Below, one piece after another: positions 20,186 through 31,067 of a stretch of 64,000 nt of DNA; position 1 is the stretch's first letter; every line of letters begins with the position of its first letter. The notes beneath the pieces are model-generated. The model ran no database searches. It was given only the letters and a program-made list of their open reading frames with translations, and was not told the DNA's origin. The position numbers and the translations under genes were made by a program. Source of the DNA: Pelobates cultripes (Eukaryota; Chordata; Amphibia; Anura; Pelobatidae); contig OW240915.1 of NCBI GenBank assembly GCA_933207985.1, positions 122,415,855 to 122,479,854 on the forward strand, read 5' to 3'.

Positions 20186-20188
20186 CTT

Positions 20189-20280
20189 TGTGTTTCCGTG
20201 CCTCTCCACAAAATCAACACATCTTCGATAAAACGAACATAACTTATAATGTGTTGTTGAAATGGTTTCAAAATACATAC
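20189..20280 (-). repeat. Inverted segment at the Penelope head-to-head junction
   Basis: This stretch (GTGTTTCCGTGCCTCTCCAC, AAACGAACATAACTTATAAT, GGTTTCAAAATACAT) is the reverse complement of 20556-20648 of copy 2, with a few mismatches. Copy 2 sequence in forward orientation starts right after it at 20281. It is therefore a 5' inversion of copy 2 and not part of copy 1. Confidence 0.82.
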
Positions 20281-20770
20281 TTGCTAGTCAACCAATACTT
20301 ATTAAAATGGATGTTAATAGCCTCTATACCGTCATACCGAATGATGATGGTAAAGAGGTTATGAGACAGGTGTTATCCTCTTCTGCAGTCTATCAAGGCC
20401 CTCCCACTGAGTACACACTTGAATTACTAAAACTCACTTTGAAGAACAACTACTTTCATTTCGAACAACAATGGTACAAGCAGGTGTCAGGAACGTCCAT
20501 GGGTGCAGCCATGGCATCCATGTACGCTAATGCGTACATGTATGTGTTTGAATCAGAATGTATTTTGAAGCCATTTCAGCAACACATTATAAGTTATTTT
20601 CGTTTTATCGACGTTGTGTTGATTTTGTGGAGAGGCACGGAAACACAAGCACATTACAAATGACTGCAAACATCAGTGCAGAGAAAGTCCAATTTCTGGA
20701 CTTGGAGATATACGTTACAGATCACAGAATTGTATACAGTCTATATTTGAAGCCCACTGACTGAAATACA
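20281..20770 (+). pseudogene. Penelope reverse transcriptase, copy 2
   Basis: KMDVNSLYTVIPNDDG, PTEYTLELLKLTLKNNYFHF, VSGTSMGAAMASMYANAYMY and YFRFIDVVLILW occur in one frame at 20300-20640. The catalytic FIDD block reads FIDV, so the second aspartate is lost. A frameshift then moves the reading to ISAEKVQFLDLEIYVTDH (about 20665-20725). Dead polymerase. Confidence 0.82.
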
Positions 20771-21241
20771 ACATTACATTACAACAGTGCCCACCCTACA
20801 GCTCTTAAAAAGTCTATTCCCGGTGCTCAATTTCTTAGAGTTATAAGAAATAACTCCAATGAAACAATATAACACAACAGATAGCACAAATGAAAGAAAA
20901 ATTCCTAGAGCGAGGTTATAGTGAAAGAATCCTGGAAAAAGCGTTGGAAGAAGCAAAGAGTGCACCCACGCCAAGGGATTCCACAATAACCCTAGGATGG
21001 TTTTTCCAATGACATTCCACAATAGAGCAATGGAAGTGTCTAATATAGTAAAAAAAGAACTGGAACATGTTAGCATGTGATGACACACTGTCAAAAGTGT
21101 TCAAAGAGTCACCAAGGATCTGTTATTGTTGGAATAAAAATTTACGAGACATACTGATGAAGACTGATCCAGAGGGCAGTTATGAACAGCACCCAAAACC
21201 ACAAGTGAGGGGATGTATTCGTGGTTTAGGGTGTGTGACAT

Positions 21242-21652
21242 GTGGGCATATGGTCCCTTCACGCAACTTCAATAAACCACACAAAAATAAAAGTTTCAAG
21301 ATCCGATATACAATTACGTGATAAAGCACTCTATGTTATTTACAAAATATCTTGCCCTTGTGATTTAGTCTATATTGGAAAAACCGAGACACAATTATGT
21401 GATCATAGATCCAATATAAGAACAGCATATAGAGATGGACGAACAGATAAACCAGTAGCAAAACATTTTTTAGAGCATAAACATCCCCTCACAGCACTGA
21501 TATTTGTGGCCATAGACCAAGTACCATTCTCAAAAAGAGGTGGAGATAGAGGGAACTTATTACTAAGAAGGGAGACATTTTGGATACATGAACTGGACAC
21601 AGTTGCACCTAGAGGTCTGAATGAAATGATATCATATGATTCATTTATATGA
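21242..21652 (+). pseudogene. Penelope GIY-YIG endonuclease, copy 2
   Basis: LYVIYKISCPCDLVYIGKTE is the GIY-YIG core, LCDHRSNIRTAYRDGRTDK the helix region (the usual arginine after L is cysteine), FSKRGGDRGNLLLRRETFWI and HELDTVAPRGLNE the conserved end. The stop at 21650 is at the expected place after GLNE. The nearly open frame contrasts with the broken RT upstream. The cysteine-rich stretch before it (GCIRGLGCVTCGHM) is in the next frame. Confidence 0.82.
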
Positions 21653-21810
21653 ACAATTTATCATTATTAGAAAACAACTTGCCTTGAACATTTTAAAAGT
21701 GTATTGTATGTGTTGTACTCCTATAATTTTTAGTAGGAGTATATATACCATTAATTTGGTATAATTTTAAGGAATTATTGTGACTTATATAGAAATTTTT
21801 TATGGTTTAA

Positions 21811-21882
21811 CCCCTTAAGGACACAACTTCTGGAATAAAAGGGAATTGTGACGGAATATTTCCGTCATGTGTCCTTAAAGGG
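21811..21882. mobile_element. Short TTAA-flanked MITE
   Basis: TTAA at 21807-21810 and 21883-21886 flanks 72 bases with inverted ends CCCCTTAAGGACACA and TGTGTCCTTAAAGGG. The interior GACGGAATATTTCCGTC is palindromic. TTAA duplication is the mark of piggyBac-type transposition, so a non-autonomous piggyBac-like MITE is likely. Confidence 0.7.
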
Positions 21883-21984
21883 TTAATGAAGTTATTGTTT
21901 TCCTTTCATCATTGTATCACGTTAATCACTTCAATATATAATATACATAGTTTTACCCAAATTTATATACATGGCACTTTAAAA

Positions 21985-22245
21985 TTATCTTTAGTGCACT
22001 TTAATGTACATAAAAGCATATATGTCACTTTAAATCAATTTAGGTGCACTTTAATGTACATAGAAGCATACAGGGTACTTTAAATTAATGTTAGTGCACT
22101 TTAATGTACATAGAAGCACATATGGAACTTTAAATCAATTTTGGTGCACTTTAATGTACATAGAGCATATATGTCACTTTAAATCTATCTAAGTGCACTT
22201 TAATGTACATAGAAGCACGTGTCAGCACTTTAAAATGCACAAATG
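21985..22245 (+). repeat. Minisatellite of about 60 bp, five units
   Basis: Each unit carries TGCACTTTAATGTACATAGA followed by AGCAYATATGTCACTTTAAA and ATCAATTTAGG-like text. Units begin near 21998, 22051, 22097, 22145 and 22191. The surrounding 21887-22890 is AT-rich, has no ORF, and may be the Penelope copy 2 tail. Confidence 0.75.
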
Positions 22246-22889
22246 TGTAAACATGACAACTATGCATCATTAATATTAATTTTACACATAGCACTTTAAC
22301 AGATACTTGATATAAACACTTTTGCTGAATTTGAGTTTTTCTAAGTCACTTGATCAATCACAATGTAAGCACTCTGAAAGCAACTTATACACAATATCAA
22401 TAGAATGTAAACGGACACTATATTTTGTTATATATTGCTACCATAAAATTTATCTCTGTGATCGTACACTCATTCTTGGTGATGGATAGCCTCTTTCTAT
22501 ACTTTGTTTATGTTTACCCTAATTTCTATGGCACTCAATGTGATATTGGGTTACCATAGCAACACAGGGAGAGTCACCACGCAACTTCCGGTTGTGGTAT
22601 ATTAACACATGCGCACTTAGTCATCATGGACGCCGTGTATTTCTTATTTACTAATGTATTTCTTATTTACTAATGAACATGCTATATAACGAAAAGACCG
22701 TGAGTGCAAGCCATTTACTGTTTACATATATACATAAGTATATACGGATATATAAATAAAAATAATTTTAAAAAATTATGTATATATTAATTCTACCTAT
22801 ATATTTATGTAATATGTTTACATAATTAGGTCATTTTATGAATTACAATTTGTGGGACATGCCTGACAACCCAGGCCGATTTTATTTGC
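22246..22889. other. AT-rich stretch without recognisable gene
   Basis: No ORF above background. It contains a short duplication of TATTTCTTATTTACTAATG near 22639-22674 and GCAACTTCCGGTTGTGG near 22580. It may be Penelope 3' sequence or older repeat. No further support. Confidence 0.4.
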
Positions 22890-23660
22890 TAGCCCTATAT
22901 TTAACCCTATAGCTTTCCAAGACAACATAAAACCTGTACATGGGAGGTACTGTTTTACTCGGGAGACTTCACTGAACACAAATATTAGTGTTTCAAAGCA
23001 GTAAATGTATTACAACCATGATATCATCAGTGAAAGTGAAATTGTTTGCATTTTTCACACACAAATGGCACTTACACTGATGATATTAATGCTGTGATAC
23101 TTTTTACTGTTTTGAAACAAAAATATTTGTGTTCAGCAAAGTCTCCCGAGTATAACAGTACCCCTCATGTACAGGTTTTAAGGTGTTTTCAAAAGTTACA
23201 GAGTCAAATATAAGGCTTGCATTTCAGTTTTTTCACATTGAAATTTGCCAGATTGGTTATGTTGCCTTTGAGACCGTATGGCCAAACACTGGCCAAAATT
23301 GAAGTTCAAATGAGTTTTTTGCATTTTTCACACACAAATATTAACGCTAACTTTGGCTAGTGTTTGTGACCAAGTGGCTACTGTAAAAGGCTGGACATAC
23401 CCCATTTGCAATACCTTGGGTTGTCTACTATTGCAAATGGTATGCCATCATGAGGGTAATTCTCAATTCTGGGCTACCATATAGTCTCAAAGGCAACATA
23501 ACCATTCTGGCAAATTTCAATGTGAAAAAAATGAAAAATGTAACATTGTATATTTGAGCCTGTAACTTCCCAAAATACCATAAAACCTGTACATAGGGGG
23601 TACTGTTTTACACATGAGACATCTTTGAATACAAATATGTGTATTTTATTGCAGTAAAAG
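22890..23660. repeat. Fold-back repeat with alternating inverted arms
   Basis: Arm A (AAAACCTGTACATGGGAGG and TTTACTCGGGAGACTTC, 22930-22970) is inverted at 23143-23180. Arm B (AAATTTGCCAGATTGGTTAT, GTTGCCTTTGAGACCGTATGG, 23238-23282) is inverted at 23475-23520. A third copy of A in direct orientation follows at 23583-23640. The order is A, A', B, B', A. It could fold into two large hairpins. I recall this type as a common frog repeat but cannot name it. Confidence 0.7.
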
Positions 23661-24748
23661 TAAACAGTATTATGACATTCACAGTTAAAATGTCACGTAG
23701 AACTAAAAAAAAATCTTATTTTCTCCCATTTTTTATATTTTATTCATATTAAATTAGAGTTCATAGCTAAATATTTGATGTTAAATCAAAGCCTGGTTTT
23801 CCCTTAATAAGATGATATATAATAAGTGTGGGTGCATTTAATATGAAAGAGGTGAATTACAGTTGGACAGACATACAGCGCAAATGCCAGGTGTTGTTTA
23901 TGTTTTGTTTTGATCACAACGTGTACATTTGGCTCAGTCTTTAAGGGGTTGATGGGGTTAAATTATAAAATGAGCATACAATACATGTTTACAGTTTTAA
24001 CTTACCATTTTGTTCTCCTATATCCACTGAGTTCCAAAACTATTAAGTACAATGTTGTAAGAAAAAGAAGGACAATTATTTTTGGCAATGAAGAAATGCG
24101 TAAAAAAATTGCCAAAGTTAAGGTGTTGACTAAACAGGATAAAAAAGCATAATGAGCTGAATTGCATGGACGTTCATCCATTGTTTTATTGTCTCCATTT
24201 GAGGAAATAATCACAATGGAGCTGTTCTTATTTGTATTCCAGAGCAACGGGATGCAGCCAGCCTGAAAGGAAATAAAACAATATATATCTGTTTATTTTT
24301 CCTTTGAAAATAAATAATCCTCAATTTATAACTGTTATGAGTTTAACAATCTAGGGTTAGCCACAGGTCTGACTATAAAAAAAAAAGAAAAAAGTTACCT
24401 GCGCTCTTTCCCAAATCCCTATGTATATTTAAACAAATAGAGGTTATTTAGTTACTCCAAGTTTACTGTATGTATTGGAGCTGATGTGTACTATGGTCGT
24501 TGCTGCATGGAGTTTGAGCACAGGACTTGTTTTTTTGTACAGGTCTGACTATGTCTATTTGTTAATGTGAACATTGCAATTTGAGTATTTATAAAGGTAG
24601 TTTGAGGACAAATATTATAATTATCAGATAATTAATATTATAGAGTCACTTGTAGTTAAGTAGTTAAAAATCTAAATCTAAGGCAAAATAATCTGCCAAA
24701 ATATTTTTTGTAAACCTTCATAAAATTGGACAATAAATTATTCAATAG
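23661..24748. other. AT-rich stretch without recognisable gene
   Basis: No convincing coding region. The 80-residue frame at 23910-24152 has no family signature. Poly-A-like and T-rich runs occur at 23705, 24290 and 24378. Text near 23935 (TTTAAGGGGTTGATGGGGTTAA) resembles the end of the short TTAA MITEs. Confidence 0.4.
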
Positions 24749-25033
24749 TGTTGCAGATACTCTTGGTATCAGGTTACACAGATTCATTCCGGACACAGGT
24801 CATAGGAAAAACAAGCGACGGTTTATTCAAAACCAGGCTACGGTCTCATCAGAACAGACTCATGTCTGCAAAAAGGACTGAGACAGAGCCCCCTCTCCTG
24901 TTAACAGTGCTTATATATGACTGATGATGCAGTTCATAGATACAGAGGAAATGCAAGGGTTACACCCATACTGCAGCAATTAATAACCCAATTAATAACC
25001 CAAGCATATACTTATCTCAAAAAGAATTAACTA
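24749..25033 (-). mobile_element. Probable LTR fragment of another class
   Basis: Read on the minus strand, a polyadenylation signal (AATAAACCGTCGCTTG, near 24820) is followed by a U5-like stretch ending with CAGATTCATTCC-complement text and a final CTGCAACA at 24749. The ends do not match the Gmr1-like LTRs. The U3 side is cut by the solo LTR at 25034 and may resume at 26105, but no second terminus was found. Confidence 0.4.
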
Positions 25034-26099
25034 TGTGGCAAACTCCGCTTTTTAGCTGAATTTGCCACAAGTTCTTGGAGGGGACTACTTGCCAGCCTTT
25101 TACCCTGTGACTATGGCCACTGCAATAAAACTGACTAATATACTTCAAACAGGCTTTGTTCATGCAATTGGGACTATATGGTTCGTTTACCTAACAGAGA
25201 CCACCCTGGAGCTTGTTAACACCTATTAACAACTTGGAACGTTTCTCACGTGTTCTAATTGTTCATCTGGGTGGCCGCGATTCCAATGAACAACCACAAG
25301 GTGGCGGCCATCTTGTTCGCATGAACGCAGGCAGCGGTGTTTGGGCATGAATCTCATGGAACTGAAATCAGATCCAGAAACTCTCGAACACCGCTGAACT
25401 TCCATCATCGCCTGCGTTAGTTTCTATTCAGCTTAGAAGGGCACTGTTTGGTGAGCTCATTCGTCTAAATGAAGGGAACAAGCTCCAGCATAAGACTATT
25501 GACTCCGTTTTGTAGTTTGTTCATTTGCAAACTACCAAACTAGACCGGCCGCAACCCCTGATTCTCTGGAACTGTTTTGGGCATGAAACCATGCGTGCAG
25601 TTGGTCAAAAGAGACTTCCAGGAATTTCCTGAACCCCTAATCTGATCTGGGTGATTTGGGGATATGTTGTTCACCCAGATCAGGGCTATCAGGGGATATG
25701 TTGTATTTCGGGGTACTTATTGGACTTTATAAAAAATATGTGTTTTTTCCAACAAGGTCCACCTGGGCGTCAACCTTGTTGGAAAACTTGTATAAAAGGC
25801 AGTGTGCTTACATTAAAATTCTATTCCTGCTTACACTCTGAAACTGTGTGTCATCCTGTTATTGGAGGGAAAGAAGATTTGCTCCTGTGTCTGCTGTTCC
25901 AGCTTGCAGGAGATTCAACGGGTAGAGTCCTTGTAAGGACAAGAGCTAAATCCCCATTCGGTTCCAGGAAGAAGCAGTTCCAGGGCCCCAGTCAAGCCAC
26001 AGCGACTGTGGGCAGAAGTGCTGTGGTTTGTCCCCTCTTCCAGCTAGGAAGCGGTCCTTGGTGGAGGTACCCAGTTGGGGTACAGGGAGCTCCACTACA
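25034..26099 (+). mobile_element. Solo LTR (1066 bp), target duplication AACTA
   Basis: TGTGGCAAACTCC to GAGCTCCACTACA; AACTA at 25029-25033 and 26100-26104. Hairpin GCGGTGTTTGGG with CTCGAACACCGC (25333-25393) and a second stem-loop CTGATCTGGGTGA with TCACCCAGATCAG (25642-25684). The R/U5 part has TCATCCTGTTATTGGAGGGA. The 172-residue open frame across it is LTR sequence, not a gene. Confidence 0.93.
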
Positions 26100-26104
26100 A
26101 ACTA

Positions 26105-26805
26105 CCATTAAGCATTCCAAGCATTTCTACACATGCACCCTTTTCCTGAGGATTTGTACAGCAATTTAACCACATAAGTTCAAGATGTTTCTGGGGCATC
26201 CTGTAGCCACAATACGAGCAAAAATTTAAAAAATAAAACTTAAACCAGCTTAATTAAAAAAATATAAAATACATGTATTTCTTGATCAGGGAAAAGAAAG
26301 TAGAAAAAGCAGATAAAGTAGCACAGAGTGGTGATGCTAATGCATTTCGTGCCTCGGAAGCAATTTCACAGTCACTGCCAAACTACACTACATAATACCT
26401 TGTACTGAACAAATCTATATATGGGCCAAAGATGCAGAAGATATTCAACTGGACTTTTTTCATTTTGTTACTAGATTATTATTTTACGATAATGATGCTA
26501 CCATTGTTACACATAGTTTACTACTGTAATTTTTTGTACTTTCTGTTACATGTAGTTATTAATAATCTGGCTGATAGAATTTTGGTTAGCAAATATTTAA
26601 TTGTTTATAACAAATAGCTGGCCTGCTCCATTCCTCCTCCCCCGCTTGCCACTCCCAGTTGTAAATTCTTTTAAAGTAATGTAACTGTCGTATCCCTCTT
26701 CCTTCCCCAAACCATCGATCCCTGCAACATGAAGGCCATTTAATTTTACTCGGCTCACCCTCCCCTCCTCCCGCCCACCCTGGTTCCTTCTAACTATATA
26801 GCGTG
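26105..26805. other. Stretch without recognisable gene
   Basis: AT-rich to about 26610, then a C-rich part (26625-26790) that may be the upstream half of the L2-like repeat that resumes at 27874 after the solo LTR. No ORF with family signature. Confidence 0.4.
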
Positions 26806-27868
26806 TGTGACGAGACCAATCTCGCCACATTGCATTGGAGAAGCCTGGTTGCTCGCCTGTTGCCTTTGGATTATGGCCCCATGTTAAAAGGCTTGATTTT
26901 CCCCTGCAAAGACAAGAAAGCTGGGTCATTTGGTGCTTGCCCTGTTTGAGCAGTGATACCCCAGATAGCTATGCCATGGAGCCCATTCGTATAATGAAAG
27001 ACTATGGGAAAGACTTTGGCTCCATGGCAATTGAACTGTATGTGTGTGCTCTGAGCGCCATTCAGTAATAATGTGCGCTCAGACCTAAGCTATCTGGGGA
27101 TATGTTGCATGTCTGTATTTTATGTCATAAATGTAACCTTGTGTATTTTATTGTGTTTTACTGTCTTTTTGCTGCCATGTGTTCAATGGAGTTTTGCCTC
27201 TGTCTTTGGAGATAATTGGATTACTTCTAATTATCTCCAGGATAGAAGACTCTGTGGAACTGGTTTTGGGAAGAAAAGCCATGCTTCCCGTGGTCACAAA
27301 GGACTACGATCTATCTTTTGAACCACTGGACCAATTTGTATGATTTTGACGTATGTTTGTATTTGGAGTATGCTGATTCTGAAAATGTGAATGTGATGCA
27401 TACTTTTCAAGTTATGAATAATGTGGAAACATTTTATTTCTTTGCTTGTGCTAAATTACATTACCCATTGTGTAAGGTAATTGAATCACATGCAGAGGGG
27501 AGGGATTTGTGTGGGAGTGTCTGCGTGTATTGTATGTGTTTATTGGTTGTGTTCTAAAACCCTGTGGGTGTTACTAATGTGTAAGAATGTGTACATAAGC
27601 ACAATAAACCCACAGCTCTGTCTGTTCACTGCTTGAACCTCAACACGGAGCTTTGTCTCGTTCTTGGGGGGATTAATTGTATGCTGTTCCAGTTTGACTG
27701 CTAGGAGTGTAAACCTATTCGTATGGTTTTTCCTATTCGGCTGTTTACAGCATTCGTATGGTTTCCTGTTCGGTGGATTGGTGTTCTGCAGTAGCTTTGC
27801 CTGCATCTCTGGAAGGGGACGATCGCCTAAACGGTTTAACCCCTTGTGTGCTGAAACGGTCCGTTACA
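26806..27868 (+). mobile_element. Solo LTR (1063 bp), target duplication GCGTG
   Basis: TGTGACGAGACCAATC to GAAACGGTCCGTTACA; GCGTG at 26801-26805 and 27869-27873. Stem-loop GCTCTGAGCGCC with GCGCTCAGACC at 27047-27087, GGAGATAATTGGATTACTTC with TAATTATCTCC near 27209-27238, signal AATAAACCCACAGCTC at 27603, and the R/U5 mark AACCTCAACACGGAGC with TCTCGTTCTTGGGGGG. Confidence 0.92.
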
Positions 27869-27873
27869 GCGTG

Positions 27874-28146
27874 CACCTCCAGCTGTTTGGAACTACACCA
27901 ATCACCTACCTATTACCTTCACATATTGTCAGCTGCTGCAGTTATACCATTAACTCTCTCTGCCATCACATAAAAATTCCTCTGCTACTTCTTGTCTCAT
28001 ACCCCCATTTCAACCTTTAGATTGTAAGCTCACGGGCAGGGCCCTCTACCTGTTGTATCGTTTGTTCTTATTGTGTTTGTCTTTTTCACAATTGTACAGC
28101 ACTGCGGAATTTGTTGGCGCTTTATAAATGCCAGTAATAATAATAA
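27874..28146 (+). repeat. L2-like LINE or SINE 3' tail
   Basis: AGATTGTAAGCTCACGGGCA, GGGCCCTCTACCTGTTGTAT, then TGTACAGCACTGCGGAAT, GTTGGCGCTTTATAAATGCC and a short AAT repeat (AGTAATAATAATAA). This is the classic L2-related 3' end with microsatellite-like terminus. A sister copy is at 45537-45695. No ORF is left. Confidence 0.75.
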
Positions 28147-28932
28147 AGCTTCATGGATAAAGTTTCACATCTGTGATATAAATGCTTTCAGAGAAAACAT
28201 TTTTTATAATTTGTTAAAAATGTGCACAAAAATAAAATGGCTGTCATACCCTGGGACATATGACCTTCAAATTTTATATACAGCAGCTTACAGTACACGT
28301 GTACATTTCAACAATCCCTATAGCATGTTAGATCATTTGAGCAGGGTCCTCAAGCCCTTCTGTTCCTGTGCATCAAACTTGCCTGGTTACAAATATCTTA
28401 ACATTGTGCCAAGTTTCACGAGTTTTTATTTAGCAGTGTGTTTTTTTTATAGGCATTTTAAAAAAGCAGTGAAATAATAATAATAAATATAATATCATGT
28501 AGCTGCAAGCTGCAATAATGGTGCCCACTTCACAGTAGACGTGGGTATTCATTTTCATCCAAATTTTGGCTATTTGTCCATTTATATGAAAGACAAATGA
28601 ATGAATAGAAATTACAACAAATGAAGACCAAATTGCTTGTTGTATGAATATCTGTCATGCAATTCGGTCTTCGTTAGTTCATTTAAATGTATTACAAGGA
28701 GGGAGTTACCAGCCCATGGCTCTCTCCTTGTAATATTTAAAAATAGAAGCTTCTTAAATACCACCTTCCCCCTTACCCACTGAGAGTCAGTATGACCCTT
28801 ATATTAGTAAAAGGGAGGTGCTGCGAGTATATGGGCATGTCTACTAAAGAGTGAGCAGCCAGTGGCTTCCCACTATTGTAAAAAAAGACTAGAAAATTTG
28901 CAGCTATGCCTCCATGGTGGGGAACCTATTAA
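28147..28932. other. Stretch without gene; inverted repeat inside
   Basis: A hairpin (TATTACAAGGAGGGAG with CTCTCCTTGTAATA, 28690-28736) and a looser inverted pair (AAATGAAGACCAAATTGC with GCAATTCGGTCTTCGTT, 28618-28676) suggest a fold-back MITE. It is the left flank of the L1 insertion and continues at 44759. Confidence 0.5.
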
Positions 28933-28947
28933 AATAATTAACTGCTG
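28933..28947. repeat. L1 target-site duplication, left copy
   Basis: The 15 bases AATAATTAACTGCTG recur exactly at 44744-44758, right after the A-rich tail. This defines both ends of the L1-type element. Confidence 0.88.
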
Positions 28948-29063
28948 GGAGGGCGTGGCTAACTGCAGAGCGTAATGGTCGCTTAAACCTGAGCTCCGGC
29001 TACCAAGGCCTATAATCCACATCAATCCTGATGCTTAGGACTTGTAAACCGCAAAAACGAAAG

Positions 29064-31067
29064 ATGGCACAACACAAACCGAAGAAAGGCTCAGTTAACC
29101 AAACTTTTTCGGCAAAAAACAACAAACAGAGTCCACGGAGCATCAGCGGCCTACAGAAGATGGCGACACCAATCCTGAACATCAAAACTCACAGCAAGAT
29201 ATAGAACAATCCATGTCAGCAGATCAGCTCACTAAGAGCCACTTACAGATGGCGCTCGGTAACCTCTCTCGGAAACTCATCATGTCCTGGCAGCACTACA
29301 TGGATTCTCTGAGGAGAGACGTACAAGAAATCAGTAAAAGAACATTGCAGTTGAATCCAAAATGGATGACTTTGCCACAGCGCACAATGATTTAGCAACC
29401 CACGTGGAACAACTCAAACAAAAGTTAATAACAATGGAAATAAAACTAGCGGACCTTGAGGATCGATCCAGAAGCAACAATCTGCGGCTGCGGGGGATCC
29501 CTGAGTCGATCCCGCCAGAAGAGCTGCAAAGGTATGTTAGGGGCCTACTGATGTACTGAGGGCCTACGCACCGGACATATTGGAAGAAATGCTACTCCTG
29601 GACTGGGTACATAGAATCCCGAAACCGAGACACCTACCAGACTCCATCGCTCGAGATGTACTCACAAAGGTACATTACTTCCATATTAAAAAAATGATCT
29701 TACGTACGAGCAGAAATAAATTGGTGCTGCATCAAGATTACCCCACAGTAAAACTATTTGTCGACTTATCTGCCACCACATTAAGAAGAAAAGATTTCTC
29801 ACATATCGCTAATAGATTACGGGCAAATGGGATGCAATTCAGATGGGGATTCCCCGACAAAATGATAATCTCATGAGAAGGTACTGTAATGGATGGTACT
29901 GTGGCTGTCCTTAAAGACTATGAGAATCCTGCAATTTGTGTGTTGTTTCTGCTTTGTATTTAATTGTGAGTAGCATTCGTATGATTGTTCGGTAGTTTCC
30001 ATCTGTATTTCATACGAAAGGAAACTACCGAATGAATAGACCACCCGAGAGTGAAGTGTGTCCCTTGTTAAACTGCAAAGTACTTGCTAACCGCAGACTA
30101 ATAGGTGGTTTATGGATGTATCTGGGTGGCCGCCATTCGGCATGCAAACACGTGGCGGCGGCCATCTTATGCACGATAGGCTCAGCGGTGTTTGGTCGTC
30201 GAGTGTCTGGAACTCAAATCGGACACTCGATTACCCGAACACCGCTGACACCTCCAGAGCTCCATAACTCACGAACGGGAAGACGAATCAGCCCCCCGTT
30301 CGGTGAGTTTAGAGTACCGAATGAGGGAAGTCATGCAAACGTAACTGTTTTAGTGGATGGCAGGTTTTTATGTGTCTTTTACCTCCCGAACGGAGACCGA
30401 CTGCAGGGCCAAAACGCATGGAACCCTTTTCGGATACCACCTCGTGTGCGGTCGGTCAAATTGCACCCTCCACCTAACTCCCGAACCCCTCGTCTGATCT
30501 GGGTGAATTTTGGATATGTTGGTCACCCAGATCAGGGCAACCAGGGGGTACCCAAAGTATTGGTGTACCTGTTAATCTTGGGGTACATCCAGATCTTGGG
30601 GAAAACTATATAATGGGTGTCATACTAAGGGGAGGAGATGTGTGGGAGGTAACTGCTATTCCATTGGGTACTGTCTTAATGAATGTGAATCCCTCCCTTG
30701 CATGGGAGAAATGCTTAAAAGGAGGTTGTGTGGAATAAAAATTAGTTCTGCTCATGATGCTGTGTGTTGTCCAGTCATTGGGATCTGTATGGGGATATTC
30801 GTGGATTACCTTGCTTGCTGGAATTATTACTTTATGGGATTTTTCATCACTTGTTCCTGAGCCTCACTGGGATCTTAGTGGAGTTAACCTGTGAAATACC
30901 AGGCCTCCGCTACAGGTACATTGCATTCAATTTCCTCCCCAAAAGAAGGAACAAAAATACTTCAAACATGGGGCATCCTAGAACATACGGCAGAAAAAAC
31001 AACACTACCCTTCTGTCGGCTGCAGGTAGAATGGAGCACGGCACCTGCCCGACGGGACGGTCATTAA
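29064..31067 (+). pseudogene. L1 ORF1 RNA-binding protein, split by solo LTR
   Basis: ATG at 29064 (MAQHKPKKGSVNQTF). A coiled-coil part with VEQLKQKLITMEIKLADLED leads to RSRSNNLRLRGIPESI, the entry to the RRM domain; WVHRIPKPRHLPDSIARDV and KKMILRTSRNKL carry the RRM body, and YPTVKLFVDLSATTLRRK the C-terminal domain. The reading crosses the LTR at 29885-30914 and ends with GTKILQTWGILEH-like text near 30950-30995. Stops near 29215, 29393 and 29559 and frameshifts interrupt it. The family protein binds L1 RNA as a trimer and acts as a chaperone. Confidence 0.85.
29885..30914 (+). mobile_element. Solo LTR (1030 bp), target duplication GGTAC
   Basis: TGTAATGGATGG to GGCCTCCGCTACA; GGTAC at 29880-29884 and 30915-30919. 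The hairpin stems CAGCGGTGTTTGG and CCGAACACCGCTG at 30184-30247 hold a nested stem GAGTGTC with GACACTC; a second stem-loop, CTGATCTGGGTGA with TCACCCAGATCAG, lies at 30494-30537. The copy at 40210-41226 is the same subfamily in inverse orientation. Confidence 0.93.

Larger units (their letters stand above)
18141..20188 (-). mobile_element. Penelope-like element, copy 1, 5' truncated
   Basis: Minus-strand RT remnants (20185-19317) are followed by a GIY-YIG nuclease (19284-18766) and an AT-rich tail that reaches the Ngaro end at about 18140. This is the RT then GIY-YIG order of canonical Penelope-like elements. The 5' end is cut at about 20188, in the RT palm, where a head-to-head junction with copy 2 begins. 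The tail between 18141 and 18760 has no ORF and its limit is inferred from where Ngaro ends. Confidence 0.75.
20281..21807 (+). mobile_element. Penelope-like element, copy 2, 5' truncated
   Basis: Plus-strand RT palm (20310-20770) and GIY-YIG nuclease (21242-21652). It is a different family from copy 1: the proteins share motifs but clearly differ. Between them (20771-21240) the thumb is present in broken frames (IPGAQFLRVIRNNS and others). The 3' limit is uncertain; a TTAA MITE sits at 21811 and a 60-bp tandem repeat follows. Confidence 0.75.

Noticed and set aside
23910..24152. 80-residue open frame with a basic stretch
   Set aside because: No start context, no family signature, AT-rich repeat surroundings.
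25651..26169. 172-residue open frame
   Set aside because: It lies within a solo LTR and runs over its end; no family signature.
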